Shown one piece after another: positions 24,050 through 33,929 of a stretch of 64,000 nt of DNA. Position 1 is the stretch's first letter; each line of letters opens with the position of its first letter. The position numbers were made by a program, and so were the translations under genes. The notes beneath the pieces were generated by a model, which was not told the origin of the DNA, made no database searches, and saw only the letters and a program-made list of their open reading frames with translations. The DNA is taken from contig NC_063158.1 of assembly GCF_020921035.1 (NCBI RefSeq), forward strand, positions 14,862,001-14,926,000, written 5' to 3'. Source of the DNA: Rhodamnia argentea (lineage: Eukaryota > Streptophyta > Magnoliopsida > Myrtales > Myrtaceae).

Positions 24050-25830
24050 TCTTTTTCCGAATGGATTGTAGCTTGAATTTCGAATGAATTAATTGTGGTC
24101 TCACAAAACCATGGCATTGATCTCAATCTTCCCAGTTTTGAAGATGCCCTATTTATCTCTATTGATCGTGATAAGACTTCGTGTGTCCATGTGCCCGGAC
24201 AAATTCCCAAAGACCAGCTTGTTAAACTCTTTCCCGATAGTTGGGTAACCAACTATGAAAAACTCCACCGGAACACCAAACCAATCCAATCCTCCGAACC
24301 CCATTTTACCAAAAAGAAAGATTGTACTGTGATCGTCAAGTTCACCAAGGAAAAGGAAGATTCCTCTTTTGTCTTCCCTTTTTTCCCTACCATTGTGTGT
24401 TTTACTCCATGTCCAACTGACCCAATCAATATTGAGTGTCTTGATCCTAAAGAGTTTGTTCAGTCCTTTAATGCGGATGGGCAACCTGTCCATTATTTCA
24501 AGGATCCTATAGGATATTGTTTTTGGGACATTGATTGTGCTTGTTCGTCATGTTCCCGACAAGAAGAAGAAGATGACTGACCATCTTCTAAGAAGAAGAA
24601 GAAAAATGATTCTCTCTACCAGAGATACCTTGATGGTGACCTTACGGTGGGACCACTCGGAAAAAATAGTAGAAGATAGCAATACATGATTGAGTATGGC
24701 TCACCCAAGCCTCCTCAAATTACTTCGCTACCACCTCCTTAAAATGCCGATCAAGGTCTTTCCTGGCCATAGAACAACACTTTTGTTCAAAGAATTCCTT
24801 TCACTTGAGTTCTTTAGTATTATCGGGTTGGTCGACGAAGACCGGATGAATAAGTTGGATAGCCTCATTAAGGGTCATTGTATGAAACATCATCTAATCT
24901 TGTTCTGTTGCTGTTTTCCACCAATCCTTTAAGGCTCTAGTGAATATACTAGTGAAATCAAGCAGTACTTCATAAGTGTTGTGCTCTAAGGTGCCTAGTA
25001 GTCAATCGGGCTTGAAATTCTTGGAAAGCAGCACTAAAACAAGATCGGATGATGTTCGTTACAATGACCCTCGATGAGACTATTCAGCTTATTTATCTAT
25101 TCTTTGTCGGCCAACCCGATAATACTAAAAAAATCAAGCGAAAAGAATTCTTTGAACGAAAGTGTTGTTCTATGGCCAAGAAAGACTTTGATCGGCATTT
25201 TAAGGAGATGATCAAGCTCTTTTACCTGCTTAGCGCGAACCCAAATCTTAAACCTATCTTCTTATCTTCTATCACTAAAGAAGTCAACCAAGTTGTTGAG
25301 AAAACTTTGCAGGCAAGAAAAATGCCTCTAGCAAAAGCCACACTTGGAGAAATCCAGCAAGAAATTCATATTACACTCGAAGAATTGTACCTCAAAAAAG
25401 AACTTTTTAGATGTTATCTCCGAGAAAATCGAGATATTGACTGAGCCTACGCTAAACCCGATCTTAAGATCAAGTGCTCCAAAGATTGTAATGACCCTTC
25501 TTGCTCGGGTCATAAGAAGAAAAGGCATTTCAAGAAATTCTCTTTTAAAAGGAAGAGGCGTGGTAAAGGCAAATGGAAATTCCTTCGACAAAGAAAGCAT
25601 TCTTCTCATTCATCTTGAAGGAAAGCCAAATTAGATAGATGCTATATCTTTAATAAGAAAGGACGCTCTGCTAAAGCCTACCATTAAGCAAAGCGTCAAG
25701 GCGATTACCTGATCTAGAAGATAGCACAAAGCACGGAGATTTCTCCCGATGATGATGATATTGAGTCAATATTTTTCATTGATGATGAACCATCGCCGGA
25801 AACCTTTGTGTCATAAAAGCCAGTTTTTTT
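24050..25830 (+). mobile_element. Caulimovirid-like endogenous pararetrovirus fragment (fossil)
   Basis: Two regions resemble plant pararetrovirus proteins of the petuvirus-like type. The first (about 24.1-24.6 kb) resembles an N-terminal polyprotein region. The second (about 25.05-25.7 kb) resembles the coat protein region, with a basic tail and a degenerate zinc-knuckle area. No protease, reverse transcriptase or RNase H is seen, so this is a fragment. It is broken, with several breaks, and looks old. Assignment rests on remembered family resemblance, not on a search. Confidence 0.6.
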
Positions 25831-25974
25831 GATTTAGATTATCAATCACTAGGCGACATCTTTGCCTTCTTTCCCAACTCTCTCTATGATTCTTTCCATA
25901 TTTGACATTCTTTTTTCATTCTCCATATATTCATATCCAAATATTCACTTCCAAGTATGATAAATCCATTGAAT

Positions 25975-26330
25975 TAATACTATGAAAAATCCCAAATTGA
26001 TACAAAAGTAACAAACGGTGGATAAAATCTGAAATTGTTACACTCATCAACTACTACGTGTCATTCAACTCAGTAATTTAACAGTAAAAATTAAGGAAAA
26101 ACTAACAAAGGTTAAACTTACCACATGTGTATCAGTTTGAGATATTTGGTGTCAACAAATTATTTTGGAGTAAAATTATCACAAGTGTACCAATTTGGGG
26201 TATTTGGTGGTCAAAATGCTAAATTTGTCACGAGTATATTAATTCAATATTTTTGATAGTCAAAAAATTAGTTTATGATAAATTTGTTACTACTGTACTA
26301 ATTTAAGGTGTTTCCTGGTACTAACCCTTA
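25975..26330. repeat. Diverged tandem repeats, period about 58 bp
   Basis: About four diverged copies occupy 26118-26330. Each carries a variant of TTGTCACAAGTGTACCAATTT followed by GGTATTTGGTGGTCAAA. An inverted, weaker relative lies at about 25980-26040. The arrangement looks like the arm of a long-inverted-repeat element, similar in style to the unit repeats inside the element at 63.45 kb. Confidence 0.45.
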
Positions 26331-26589
26331 ATCAAAACCATATTGTTCTGCAACACCACCTTTCGTTATTTTCTGTTCGTCCTTTTATATTTCCTCTCTT
26401 TTCATTACAAATGCGCGCAAGCTAAATTGTATGAAGCATTTTTATGTGATGACCAGTTCGAACCTTGTTGGTAATCTTTGTTAGTTAACACATCTCAAAT
26501 CTAAATTACAATTATATACAATTTGCAACTTCGAACCAAGAATTCCGTTCGAAAAGGAATATGAACCACAGATAATTGCATCAGACAGC

Positions 26590-26630
26590 GAATTACTAGA
26601 CCTTTTTTTTTTGTCAGAGAATTACTGGAC
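26590..26630 (-). mobile_element. Micro poly(A) insertion 3 with 12-bp target duplication
   Basis: GAATTACTAGAC (26590-26601) and GAATTACTGGAC (26619-26630) flank about 17 bp that on the minus strand reads TCTGAC plus poly(A). The duplicated promoter copy at about 29730-29745 has the single, uninterrupted site AATTACTAGACATTAAAAC, showing this is an insertion. Confidence 0.7.
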
Positions 26631-26762
26631 ATTAAAACCTCAAGAGAGTTCTTGTAAATTAATATTGTAGACGTAATATTCCTTTAAAACAGGATTTTAA
26701 TTATTAGTTATCAAAATATAAATGATTTTGAAGTAATTGTCGGCCAGAAAACTCGAGAACGC

Positions 26763-26992
26763 GATCCGGATCCCCTAACATAAAGGTAGGAGTGACATTG
26801 AGAGATCCGATGAACTGTCCGGATTCATCCACATCACCTTTTGAAAGAGTAGAAAATTTTTTTTTGTAGGAAATTTCAAAATTTTTAAAAAAATGATATG
26901 GATCAATTCGAATAATTTATTTTTTATTTGGACGGATCAGATCGATCGTATCATCTGAACATTGAGCACTGTTAGGGGATCTGGTTTAAAAA
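26763..26992. mobile_element. MITE inside the orphan promoter copy, 230 bp
   Basis: Inverted ends (GATCCGGATCCCCTAACA, and AAACCAGATCCCCTAACA read inward from the right) are flanked by the direct repeat AGAACGC (26756-26762 and 26993-26999). The other promoter copy (29860-29870) has the uninterrupted sequence AGAGAACGCCTC, so the insertion came after the duplication. Superfamily is uncertain; the 7-8 bp duplication would suit hAT or Mutator. Confidence 0.75.
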
Positions 26993-27482
26993 AGAACGCC
27001 TCCTCCGTCAAAAACGGAGCAGAATGAAGCGTGAGCGGAAAAACTCAAGAGAGAAAAAGAAAACTGCCGTAACGCGTCGGTTGTTGAAAACTCTCCCGTC
27101 TTTGACCGAAAAAAAAAAGAAAAGAAAACTCTCCCCGTCCACTTCGGTTCTCGCACACGCGCGTGCACGCGCCTCCCCAATCATTTCCTCCACGCTTTCC
27201 ATCCCTCCTTTTGTCCTCACTAGTTGCCCCACTTCCCGAGTAACAACTCCGTGGACAGGATTCACGTGAGCCCAACGAATCTCGACCGGAAGATGGCTGC
27301 GTTTACGCACTTGGACGGATGAGATCACGGGTGGGCTCGCGTGGGAATGAAGCACGTTACAATTTCCTTTACCACTCTTCGCCTCCCTCGTTCCGAATTC
27401 AAGTCACGAGGAAAAATATCTTCTGAGGAAGACAGAAGGGAAAGAAAACAGCGCGTTGAATCCCACCACCGCGGAAATTTCC

Positions 27483-28614
27483 ATTTTTATTTATTCGTAT
27501 TTTCATATATATATATATAGTGAACTCCTTTCTACCCTATCATTTATATTCTGAATATACACATATATGTGTGTGTTATCAATATTTATTACATATTTTT
27601 AGTACATTGGTAATAAATTACATGTAAAGGAATGATAGAAGGGAAAAAAAAAAAGAAATAAAAAAGAAGATGGGAAAAATAAGTAAATAAAGATAAAGCA
27701 GAAGAACCAAGGTTTTAAATGAACAAACTCATACTTGAAAACGATTTTTCTAAATCTCGAAAAATGAGGAGCAATCAGATTCCTGAAAAACAAAAAAACA
27801 GGGTACCCTCTCAATGTCCTTTTCCTCCGTATCTCTAGTTCATTTGAAGTTTCACAATTTCTTCGTAATTATTTAGTTCATGTCAAAGATCTATGAAAAG
27901 TCCACGAAAGCAGCAAGAAAGTCGAAACTCCTTGTCCTCTGTAACTCCGTGGTTCGGTTTGGAATTTCATGAAAATGGCATGAGAATCGAAGCACTATAC
28001 TCTTTGAAATCACGAGAGATAAATAGTCATGCATCTCTCTCTTACTATATTTGGCTTTTGATACTGATCTACCTCATTGGTATTGTCGTACTTTCTTTAC
28101 ATTTCTTATCATAGTCGAACCCGTAGCTTTGAGCTCCTTTGCAATTTGAAATTCATATCATACAATAATCTTGGATGGATTGATGGAGGTTACCTCGGTT
28201 TATGCATTTTTAGTTTCTTTAGCAAGAAAGAGAGATTCTTTCGATCACCGTTTGTGCATATTCAAGTTCATTTACACTGATATGTCATTCATATCGGATA
28301 ATGGACATGATTGGATATCAAGCCTCGTTACATTTGTTGATTATTCTATATTCTATTCGGTACTTCGATGTAATATAGCAAAAATTTTGAATTATATATT
28401 CTATAACATTTAGATCTATCGTGGCTAAAAATCTGGGGGACTTCTTTCCTTTTATGATGTGCATATTACAATCCATGGAGCACGTGAATCGACCATATGC
28501 GGCCGCAATACGAAATTTGTGCATCACCAGTCTTCCACTCCCTCCCGATTCCGTTCTAACTAGAGTGGCTCTTGAGATTTAAGAAACTACGAAGTTTCAC
28601 CTATTTTCTCCTAA
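27483..28614. other. AT-rich intergenic DNA downstream of the orphan promoter
   Basis: No coding sequence of the kind found after the second promoter copy is present. Only short AT-rich open frames occur, none recognisable. Confidence 0.45.
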
Positions 28615-28760
28615 GACTCTTATCAAACGACGGAAAATATTTTCCAAGGCATTTTCGTGTTTTAGCTAAATACCGGAAAATATCGCTATTTTCCTAGAAA
28701 ATCACTTTCTGAAAAACATTTTCTAGAAAAAATTTTATTTTTCGTGAAACAAACGGAGCC
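28615..28760. mobile_element. PIF/Harbinger-like MITE, 146 bp
   Basis: TAA triplets flank both sides (28612-28614 and 28761-28763). The right end read inward is GGCTCCGTTTGTTTCACG followed by AAAAATA; the left end is GACTC..ACGACGGAAAATA. The motif is typical of plant Tourist/PIF ends. The interior is a run of GGAAAATATTTTCC-like palindromes. Confidence 0.7.
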
Positions 28761-28763
28761 TAA

Positions 28764-29569
28764 GTAAATATTCATAATTGGTTTTGTTCCCGAGACCAGA
28801 TAAGTTTCCATGAAAGTTCTAAAGTGTTTTTTTTTCCCCGGCACCGACCGCTATGAGACATGCTACAACATTCGGATGTTAGATGATGAACGATGCCCTT
28901 TGAGTTTGGTCCAAGACCCAAACCCAGTGAATAGTCCATATTTGCTAAAACAAGACCGGGTTGGCTCGATTCGAATCGAACTTTGCACTTGTCCGGTTCA
29001 CCACTTCGAACTGTGTCGGTCGAAGTCTTTGGTTTTAGCCCCGGGTTTAGACCAATCACGATCTATAGTGGATGGAGCCATTCATGGTTTGGTCAAACTT
29101 CGAATCTTTGATTAGACTAAGAGCTTGCCTGGTTAGTAGTTACATGATTAGATTAGTGACTGTTGCGAGTGCCTTCGGACATGGACGGCTATGGGATTAA
29201 GTGGGACGGCCAGGGAAACTCTTGAGTGGTTGAAAGGTGGTGGCATGCCCCAATATTCGTGCCCCAAGCACGTCCCTATGGTTGTAGAAGTAACTCGATT
29301 TGCAACCACGAAGTTGGTTGATTCGATAATCGATGCTTGCGGGGCTGAAAAATTGGGGCTCAATCCGGCGGCAAAGGAAATTCGAGGTTTGATCCATGAT
29401 GGAAGAACGAAAATTCCACTAGCAGAGCTCCGCCATGCCTTTGAACATCGCTGGTATTTGGTGTGACGGCGAATGATTGCAATGCCATATAAATGCTAGC
29501 CGTCCTCTCATTGGTTGTCGGCTGCCGGAATAACAGTCTATACATAAAAATATGCAACTTGTGATCCAT
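28764..29569. other. Intergenic DNA with unassigned short frames
   Basis: Open frames at 28810-29115 and 29191-29466 (+) have no recognisable product. I see no splice structure around them and do not call a gene. Confidence 0.3.
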
Positions 29570-30331
29570 GAAGTATTTTTCTGTGATGACCAGCTTGAAT
29601 CCTTGTCAGTAATCTTTGTTAATTAGCACATTTCCAATCTAAATTACAATTATATACAGTTCGCGACTCCGAATCGAGATTTTTATTTGAAAAGGAATAT
29701 GAATCAAATAATTGCATCCGGCAGCTAATTACTAGACATTAAAACTCAAGAGAGTGATTGTGAATTAATAATATTCCAGACGTAGTATTCTTTTATGAAT
29801 TTAATTATTAATTATAAAAATTTTTCGATGATTTCAAAAGTAACCGTCGGTCAGAAAACTAGAGAACGCCTCTCTGTCAAAAACGGAGCAGAGTTAAGCA
29901 TGAATGGGTAGCCAAGAAAAGCGTGAACAGAAAAGAGAGAAAAAGGAAACTGCCGTGACGCGTCAGTTGTCGAACGCTCTCCCCGTCCACTTCGGTCCTC
30001 GCACACGCGCCTCTCCCCCATCATTTCCTCCGCACTTTCCCCGTCCCTCCTTTAGCCCTCACTAGTTGTTGCACCACTTTCCGAGCAACAACTCCGTGGG
30101 ACAGGATTCACGTGAGCGCAACGAATCTCGACCGGGAGATGAGGTGGGTCCCATAAAAGGGTCGACGGATGAGATCGGGGTGGGCTCGCGTGTGAACGAA
30201 GCACGGTACAATTTCCTCCCCCACTCTCTTTGCCTCCCTCTTTCCGAATTCAAGTCACGTGGAAAACATCCTCTGAGGAAGACAGAGCTCAAGGAGCGTT
30301 GAATCCCAACCCCCACCGTGGAAATTTCCAT
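29570..30331 (+). promoter_or_regulatory. Promoter/5'UTR region of the ERT2-like gene (second copy)
   Basis: This is the partner of the orphan copy at 26.4-27.5 kb and lies directly upstream of the coding sequence at 30470. It contains two CACGTG boxes (in ATTCACGTGAGC at about 30106 and in AGTCACGTGGAA at 30256-30261). A CT-rich leader with a short CT microsatellite (about 30421-30438) follows just before the start codon. Confidence 0.7.
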
Positions 30332-30469
30332 TCCCCGTTTTCACACCAACTTTCACCGAACCATTTCATCATTTCTCCTCCCACCTCCTTCATCCCCCCT
30401 TCACCTCCTTCCTCCAACCATCTCTCTCTCTCTCTCTGTCTGCGCGTGTATCAGAGCAGAGGGGGGATC

Positions 30470-31879
30470 ATGCCCCTCCCATGGAAGAAGTCGAGGGTCA
30501 CCCGCATCTCCCGCCTCGTCGCCGACCTCCAGTCCTCCCCACGCCGCGGCGGCTCCCTCGTCGTCGAGACCGGCTTCCCCACCTCCCTCGTCGACCTCTT
30601 CGTCAAGAACCGCGACCGCCTCAGGAAGCCCTCCAGGAGGAAGGGAGAGCCCGAGCTCGAGATCTCCGACCCCGTCCTCACCTCCCCCTTGCCCGCCCAC
30701 CTCGTCGTCAATCCCGACCCCCTCGACGATCCGCCGCCGCCGCCCTCGGGTCCCGAGCCGGCGGCGGAGGGCGCCGAGGCTGCTGCGGGGGCGTGGATTG
30801 GGGCGGTTGATGACGAGATCGGCGGGGATTGTGTCGGTGGGTCGGGTAAGAATAGAGTTTTCTCGGCGGTCTTCAAGGTGTTTGTTGTGGTGGTTCTGGC
30901 TCTGAGCACCAAAGGGCTTGTGATCGGTGTCACGATGAGCGCTTTCTTGCTTTTGTTTCTTGAGCTCGTGGGCAAGCGCGTCGCATGTTTATTGAGACCC
31001 TGTCCCGATGCGAGGATGGGTTTCGCAGGCTCGATCGAAAGGGTTTGTGCTATTTTGCCATCTGTTCGGCCCCAAAAGGGTTTGTTGGTTCAACGGGCGA
31101 TTAGCGATTTTGATCCTGCAGAGCCGACTCGAGAGACTCTCGGACCGGCCAATTCGAGCTCAAGCTCGGCGGAGGAATTTCGGGTGGTAGAGAATAAGTT
31201 TGAGATGGTAGTGGTGCCTGTTGAGAACAATTTGAGTTTGCGGCCGGGCGACGAATCGATTAGCCGCGCCCCTAGATGGAGGCGTGTGTATACAGGGGGA
31301 GAGGTGAGGGCTGTGGAGGAGGGTGAGGAGAATGGGCGTGCGGGTTTGGGAGCCGATGCTCGCAAGCAGAACCGGAAAATCAAATCGATGTTCATCAAGA
31401 GGATTGTGCCGAAGAAGCTGAGGACGTCGAAGAAAGGGAAAAACAAAGAGTGCGAGCCCGACCCGGATGCGTCGATGACGGTAGCTAGTTACTTGGGCGA
31501 CTGGGGTACCGGGGCAGAGGCAGAGGAAGAGAATGCCGAGCAGAGAGAAGATGCAGATAAATCACGCTCGTCGAAGGCCGAAGTTGAAGAACCTCAACAA
31601 GCACAATGTGGCAACAAAGAAAGCGACCAGTTGTTGGCAGGTGAAACCAGTTCCACTCCCGCTGCGATTTCGCTGGCTCGCCCTGAATCAGAAACCGGTG
31701 CTGAAAACGCGAGGAGCGCAAAGAAGCGGAGATTGGTATTAGCCGTTGTTCTGCTGGTTGTCCTTGCCGGACTTGTCGGCGGACGGTTTCTGGCCTTTGT
31801 GCTTACATTTGGATGTGCTACCACGATATCCATTTGGGCGAGCAGACGAAGCTTTTCTTCAGCAAAGGATCGGTCTTGA
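30470..31879 (+). CDS. Plant-specific protein with two hydrophobic segments (ERT2-like), single exon
   Basis: A single open frame of 469 residues starting MPLPWKKSRVTRISRLVADL. The frame stays open for 80 codons upstream, but the upstream part is promoter-like DNA duplicated at 26.4-27.5 kb, and the chosen ATG opens the conserved family start. The N-terminus (RGGSLVVETGFPTSLVDLFVKN in part) resembles plant proteins annotated as ethylene-responsive nuclear protein ERT2; I recall this from memory. Residues 84-107 are Pro/Ala-rich. Residues about 132-166 are strongly hydrophobic, followed by a basic, acidic-patched, low-complexity middle with Lys-rich clusters. A second hydrophobic stretch (about 421-456) lies near the C-terminus. 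Two membrane segments are predicted by eye, which sits oddly with a nuclear label. Function is unknown. No breaks are seen. Confidence 0.8.
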   Translation: MPLPWKKSRVTRISRLVADLQSSPRRGGSLVVETGFPTSLVDLFVKNRDRLRKPSRRKGEPELEISDPVLTSPLPAHLVVNPDPLDDPPPPPSGPEPAAEGAEAAAGAWIGAVDDEIGGDCVGGSGKNRVFSAVFKVFVVVVLALSTKGLVIGVTMSAFLLLFLELVGKRVACLLRPCPDARMGFAGSIERVCAILPSVRPQKGLLVQRAISDFDPAEPTRETLGPANSSSSSAEEFRVVENKFEMVVVPVENNLSLRPGDESISRAPRWRRVYTGGEVRAVEEGEENGRAGLGADARKQNRKIKSMFIKRIVPKKLRTSKKGKNKECEPDPDASMTVASYLGDWGTGAEAEEENAEQREDADKSRSSKAEVEEPQQAQCGNKESDQLLAGETSSTPAAISLARPESETGAENARSAKKRRLVLAVVLLVVLAGLVGGRFLAFVLTFGCATTISIWASRRSFSSAKDRS

Positions 31880-32164
31880 CATACCGATTCATCTTCAATC
31901 ACTTAAGATGGGTTTGAAGGAAGCCCCTTCCGGCTTGTTCTTCGTCTTGAAGGTCATCGATCACGATGCTTGGCATAAATTGTATTTAGAGATTACGAAA
32001 ACTAATAGAAAGGTGTACAAGTGCGTCGGTCCAGCATCGGCCCATCGGTCGCATCATCTGTAATTGGAAGTGTAAATTTTATACAGATACAGGCTGCATG
32101 AGCATACTCTGAGGTTGATGTCTCTTCTTGTGCGATCAAGCAAGCTTTCTGTCAAGAGTCACAT

Positions 32165-32995
32165 GTGGTTGATCAATCTCTTTGCGAGTTTGAAACAGCA
32201 GAGAAGGACACTGGTCCGTACCACTACAATTACTCGTGGCTTCAACACGTACAATTTGATATCCGAGCGGCAGCGGTTTCACTAAAAGAACTGAAGAGAA
32301 TTTGGCTTACCGCGCTCGAATTCGATTTCACCTATTTGGAAATCGAATTGAGCGAACTCATGCTGCCCACGGTCGTATTGCAATTCCTCAACTGCCTCCT
32401 CAGGACCCACTGCAGCAAAAGGAAAGAGTCAAAATCGAAGTTTTCAAGGCAAGATGGGATTGGAGAGGCTGAGGCTACCTCTGCTAAACCGAGGCTAGGA
32501 GCAAGATTAGGACCAATGGCCTCTAGCACCAGTTCTTCCTCTGGTGCTCCTCAAATCAAAGAAAAAGATATTGAAGGAGATCATGCAAGCTTAAATATGA
32601 AAAAATGTAGAAAGAAAATGCAATATAAGAGCAACAAGGAAGGAGAGCTAGATTTTTTTCGTGGAAAGGTATTATTTAGAACAACCCACATCGTCACGAC
32701 ATTTCGTTGTCCCGTTCGGGGATTCCAGATGAAATCATTTTTTTCCTTGAAACAAAGGGTACGCGGAGATGCAAGAAATGCCGTCGACCTCTCTCACTGG
32801 CTACATGAGTCGTCGGCCTATAAATGTTCAAAAACAAAGTGGAAGGCGAGAATGGACCCTACTGTGTACCTGATGGCATCTGGTGTTTTTCCATCATGTC
32901 AACTAATCCATCCTAAATCAATTTCCCAATGGCCACTTTTCTCAAATGAAAAGAAAAAGGTGGGGGCTTCGAATTTCTATCTTGGAAAGGAGTGA
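32165..32995 (+). CDS. Hypothetical open frame downstream of the ERT2-like gene
   Basis: A 276-codon open frame begins about 285 bp after the previous stop. No domain is recognisable. The composition is mixed, with a Lys-rich, Ser-rich middle (STSSSSGAP) and no signal peptide. It may be a chance frame in the 3' region of the preceding gene, a young orphan gene, or an unrecognised fragment. A start codon upstream in a good context is not obvious. Confidence 0.25.
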   Translation: MVDQSLCEFETAEKDTGPYHYNYSWLQHVQFDIRAAAVSLKELKRIWLTALEFDFTYLEIELSELMLPTVVLQFLNCLLRTHCSKRKESKSKFSRQDGIGEAEATSAKPRLGARLGPMASSTSSSSGAPQIKEKDIEGDHASLNMKKCRKKMQYKSNKEGELDFFRGKVLFRTTHIVTTFRCPVRGFQMKSFFSLKQRVRGDARNAVDLSHWLHESSAYKCSKTKWKARMDPTVYLMASGVFPSCQLIHPKSISQWPLFSNEKKKVGASNFYLGKE

Positions 32996-33680
32996 GGTGG
33001 GGACGTGTGAAGGGAAAATCGGGTTTCGCAATTTGCACGAGGTAGCTAACGCACAAAACACTAGTTCATCATACGCGAGTAAAACAAAATGCCCACCCAC
33101 AAAAAGTTGTGGGGGACCTCCTATGGGTTGGCAGGTCGTGAGTGGTGCAGCGAACCTAGATCGAGAGCAAGAAGGCGGCTCGAAGAGAAGAAGACTCACC
33201 TGCAGGAACCCCAATGTTAGTTAGCCTGAAGTTGAATTCATTTACAAAATTAACTGACATGCATATCAGATGAGCATCTCGAGTCTTCCCATCTAAGCTC
33301 TAGCTGGTCCCCAACCTGGTCCGAGCATCAGCAACCTCGGCAAGACCCTACAAAGTGAAGGGAAATGGAAATGACAAGTAGAACTTGAAAAGTCACATAT
33401 GACTCCTCACACGTGTTCCCCTAAGCCGATCAAAGCTCACGGTCAAACACGATATCAGGGTCTGAGCCGTAGATAGGGCTTGACAGGACGCTAAGTCAGG
33501 ATCACCTCACTCGATAGGTTGGACCACCATATCAAACACTGGACATGCATCCGTCCTTGAGGTCCGTCCGAATGTCACTTAATGGAGCCATCTCATCCAT
33601 TTGTCACCCGAAGATCACCACTTGACAAGCATTACCCCGATGGCCCGCTACAGGGATAGGCTTTAAATTGTGGTTCAAGC
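32996..33680. other. Intergenic DNA without recognisable gene
   Basis: Moderately GC-rich sequence with no clear open frame or terminal repeat. It could be a retroelement remnant, but nothing supports that firmly. Confidence 0.3.
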
Positions 33681-33683
33681 ACA

Positions 33684-33740
33684 CAGGTGAAAGGCTGGTA
33701 ATTTTTCCATCTCCAAAGGCTGGTAATTTTTCCATCTCCT

Positions 33741-33776
<36 letters not shown>

Positions 33777-33836
33777 AACCAGGTGAAAGGCTGGTAATTT
33801 TTCCATCTCCAAAGGCTGGTAATTTTTCCATCTCCT

Positions 33837-33920
<84 letters not shown>
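33684..33920 (+). repeat. Nested tandem repeat with long CT microsatellite
   Basis: A 97-bp unit is present twice (33684-33780 and from 33781). Each unit itself contains two copies of AAAGGCTGGTAATTTTTCC followed by ATCTCC, then TTAGAACT and a CT run. The first CT run is about 28 bp, the second about 76 bp (33845-33920). The near identity of the units points to recent slippage or unequal exchange. Confidence 0.9.
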
Positions 33921-33923
<3 letters not shown>

Positions 33924-33929
33924 CACTAA

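Larger units (their letters stand above)
26425..27482 (+). repeat. Orphan copy of the promoter/5'UTR region of the 30.5-kb gene
   Basis: This segment matches 29570-30331 in order and orientation. Shared landmarks are the GTGATGACCAG start (26449/29583), CGTCAAAAACGGAGCAGA (27007/29877), ACAACTCCGTGG (27243/30089) and CCGAATTCAAGTCACG (27394/30244). It is interrupted by a 230-bp MITE (26763-26992) and a micro-insertion. The match stops at about 27482, before any coding sequence; what follows is AT-rich DNA with no gene. One CACGTG (27264) is kept, but the leader-proximal G-box reads CACGAG (27405-27410). Confidence 0.85.

Noticed and set aside
29191-29466. 91-codon plus-strand frame as a gene
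   Set aside because: No homologous family recalled, no promoter-like context and no splice partners; left as unassigned.
30481-30905. Long frames on both strands overlapping the 30.5-kb gene
   Set aside because: Pro/Arg- or Ser/Pro-rich shadows of the GC-rich 5' half of the ERT2-like coding sequence.
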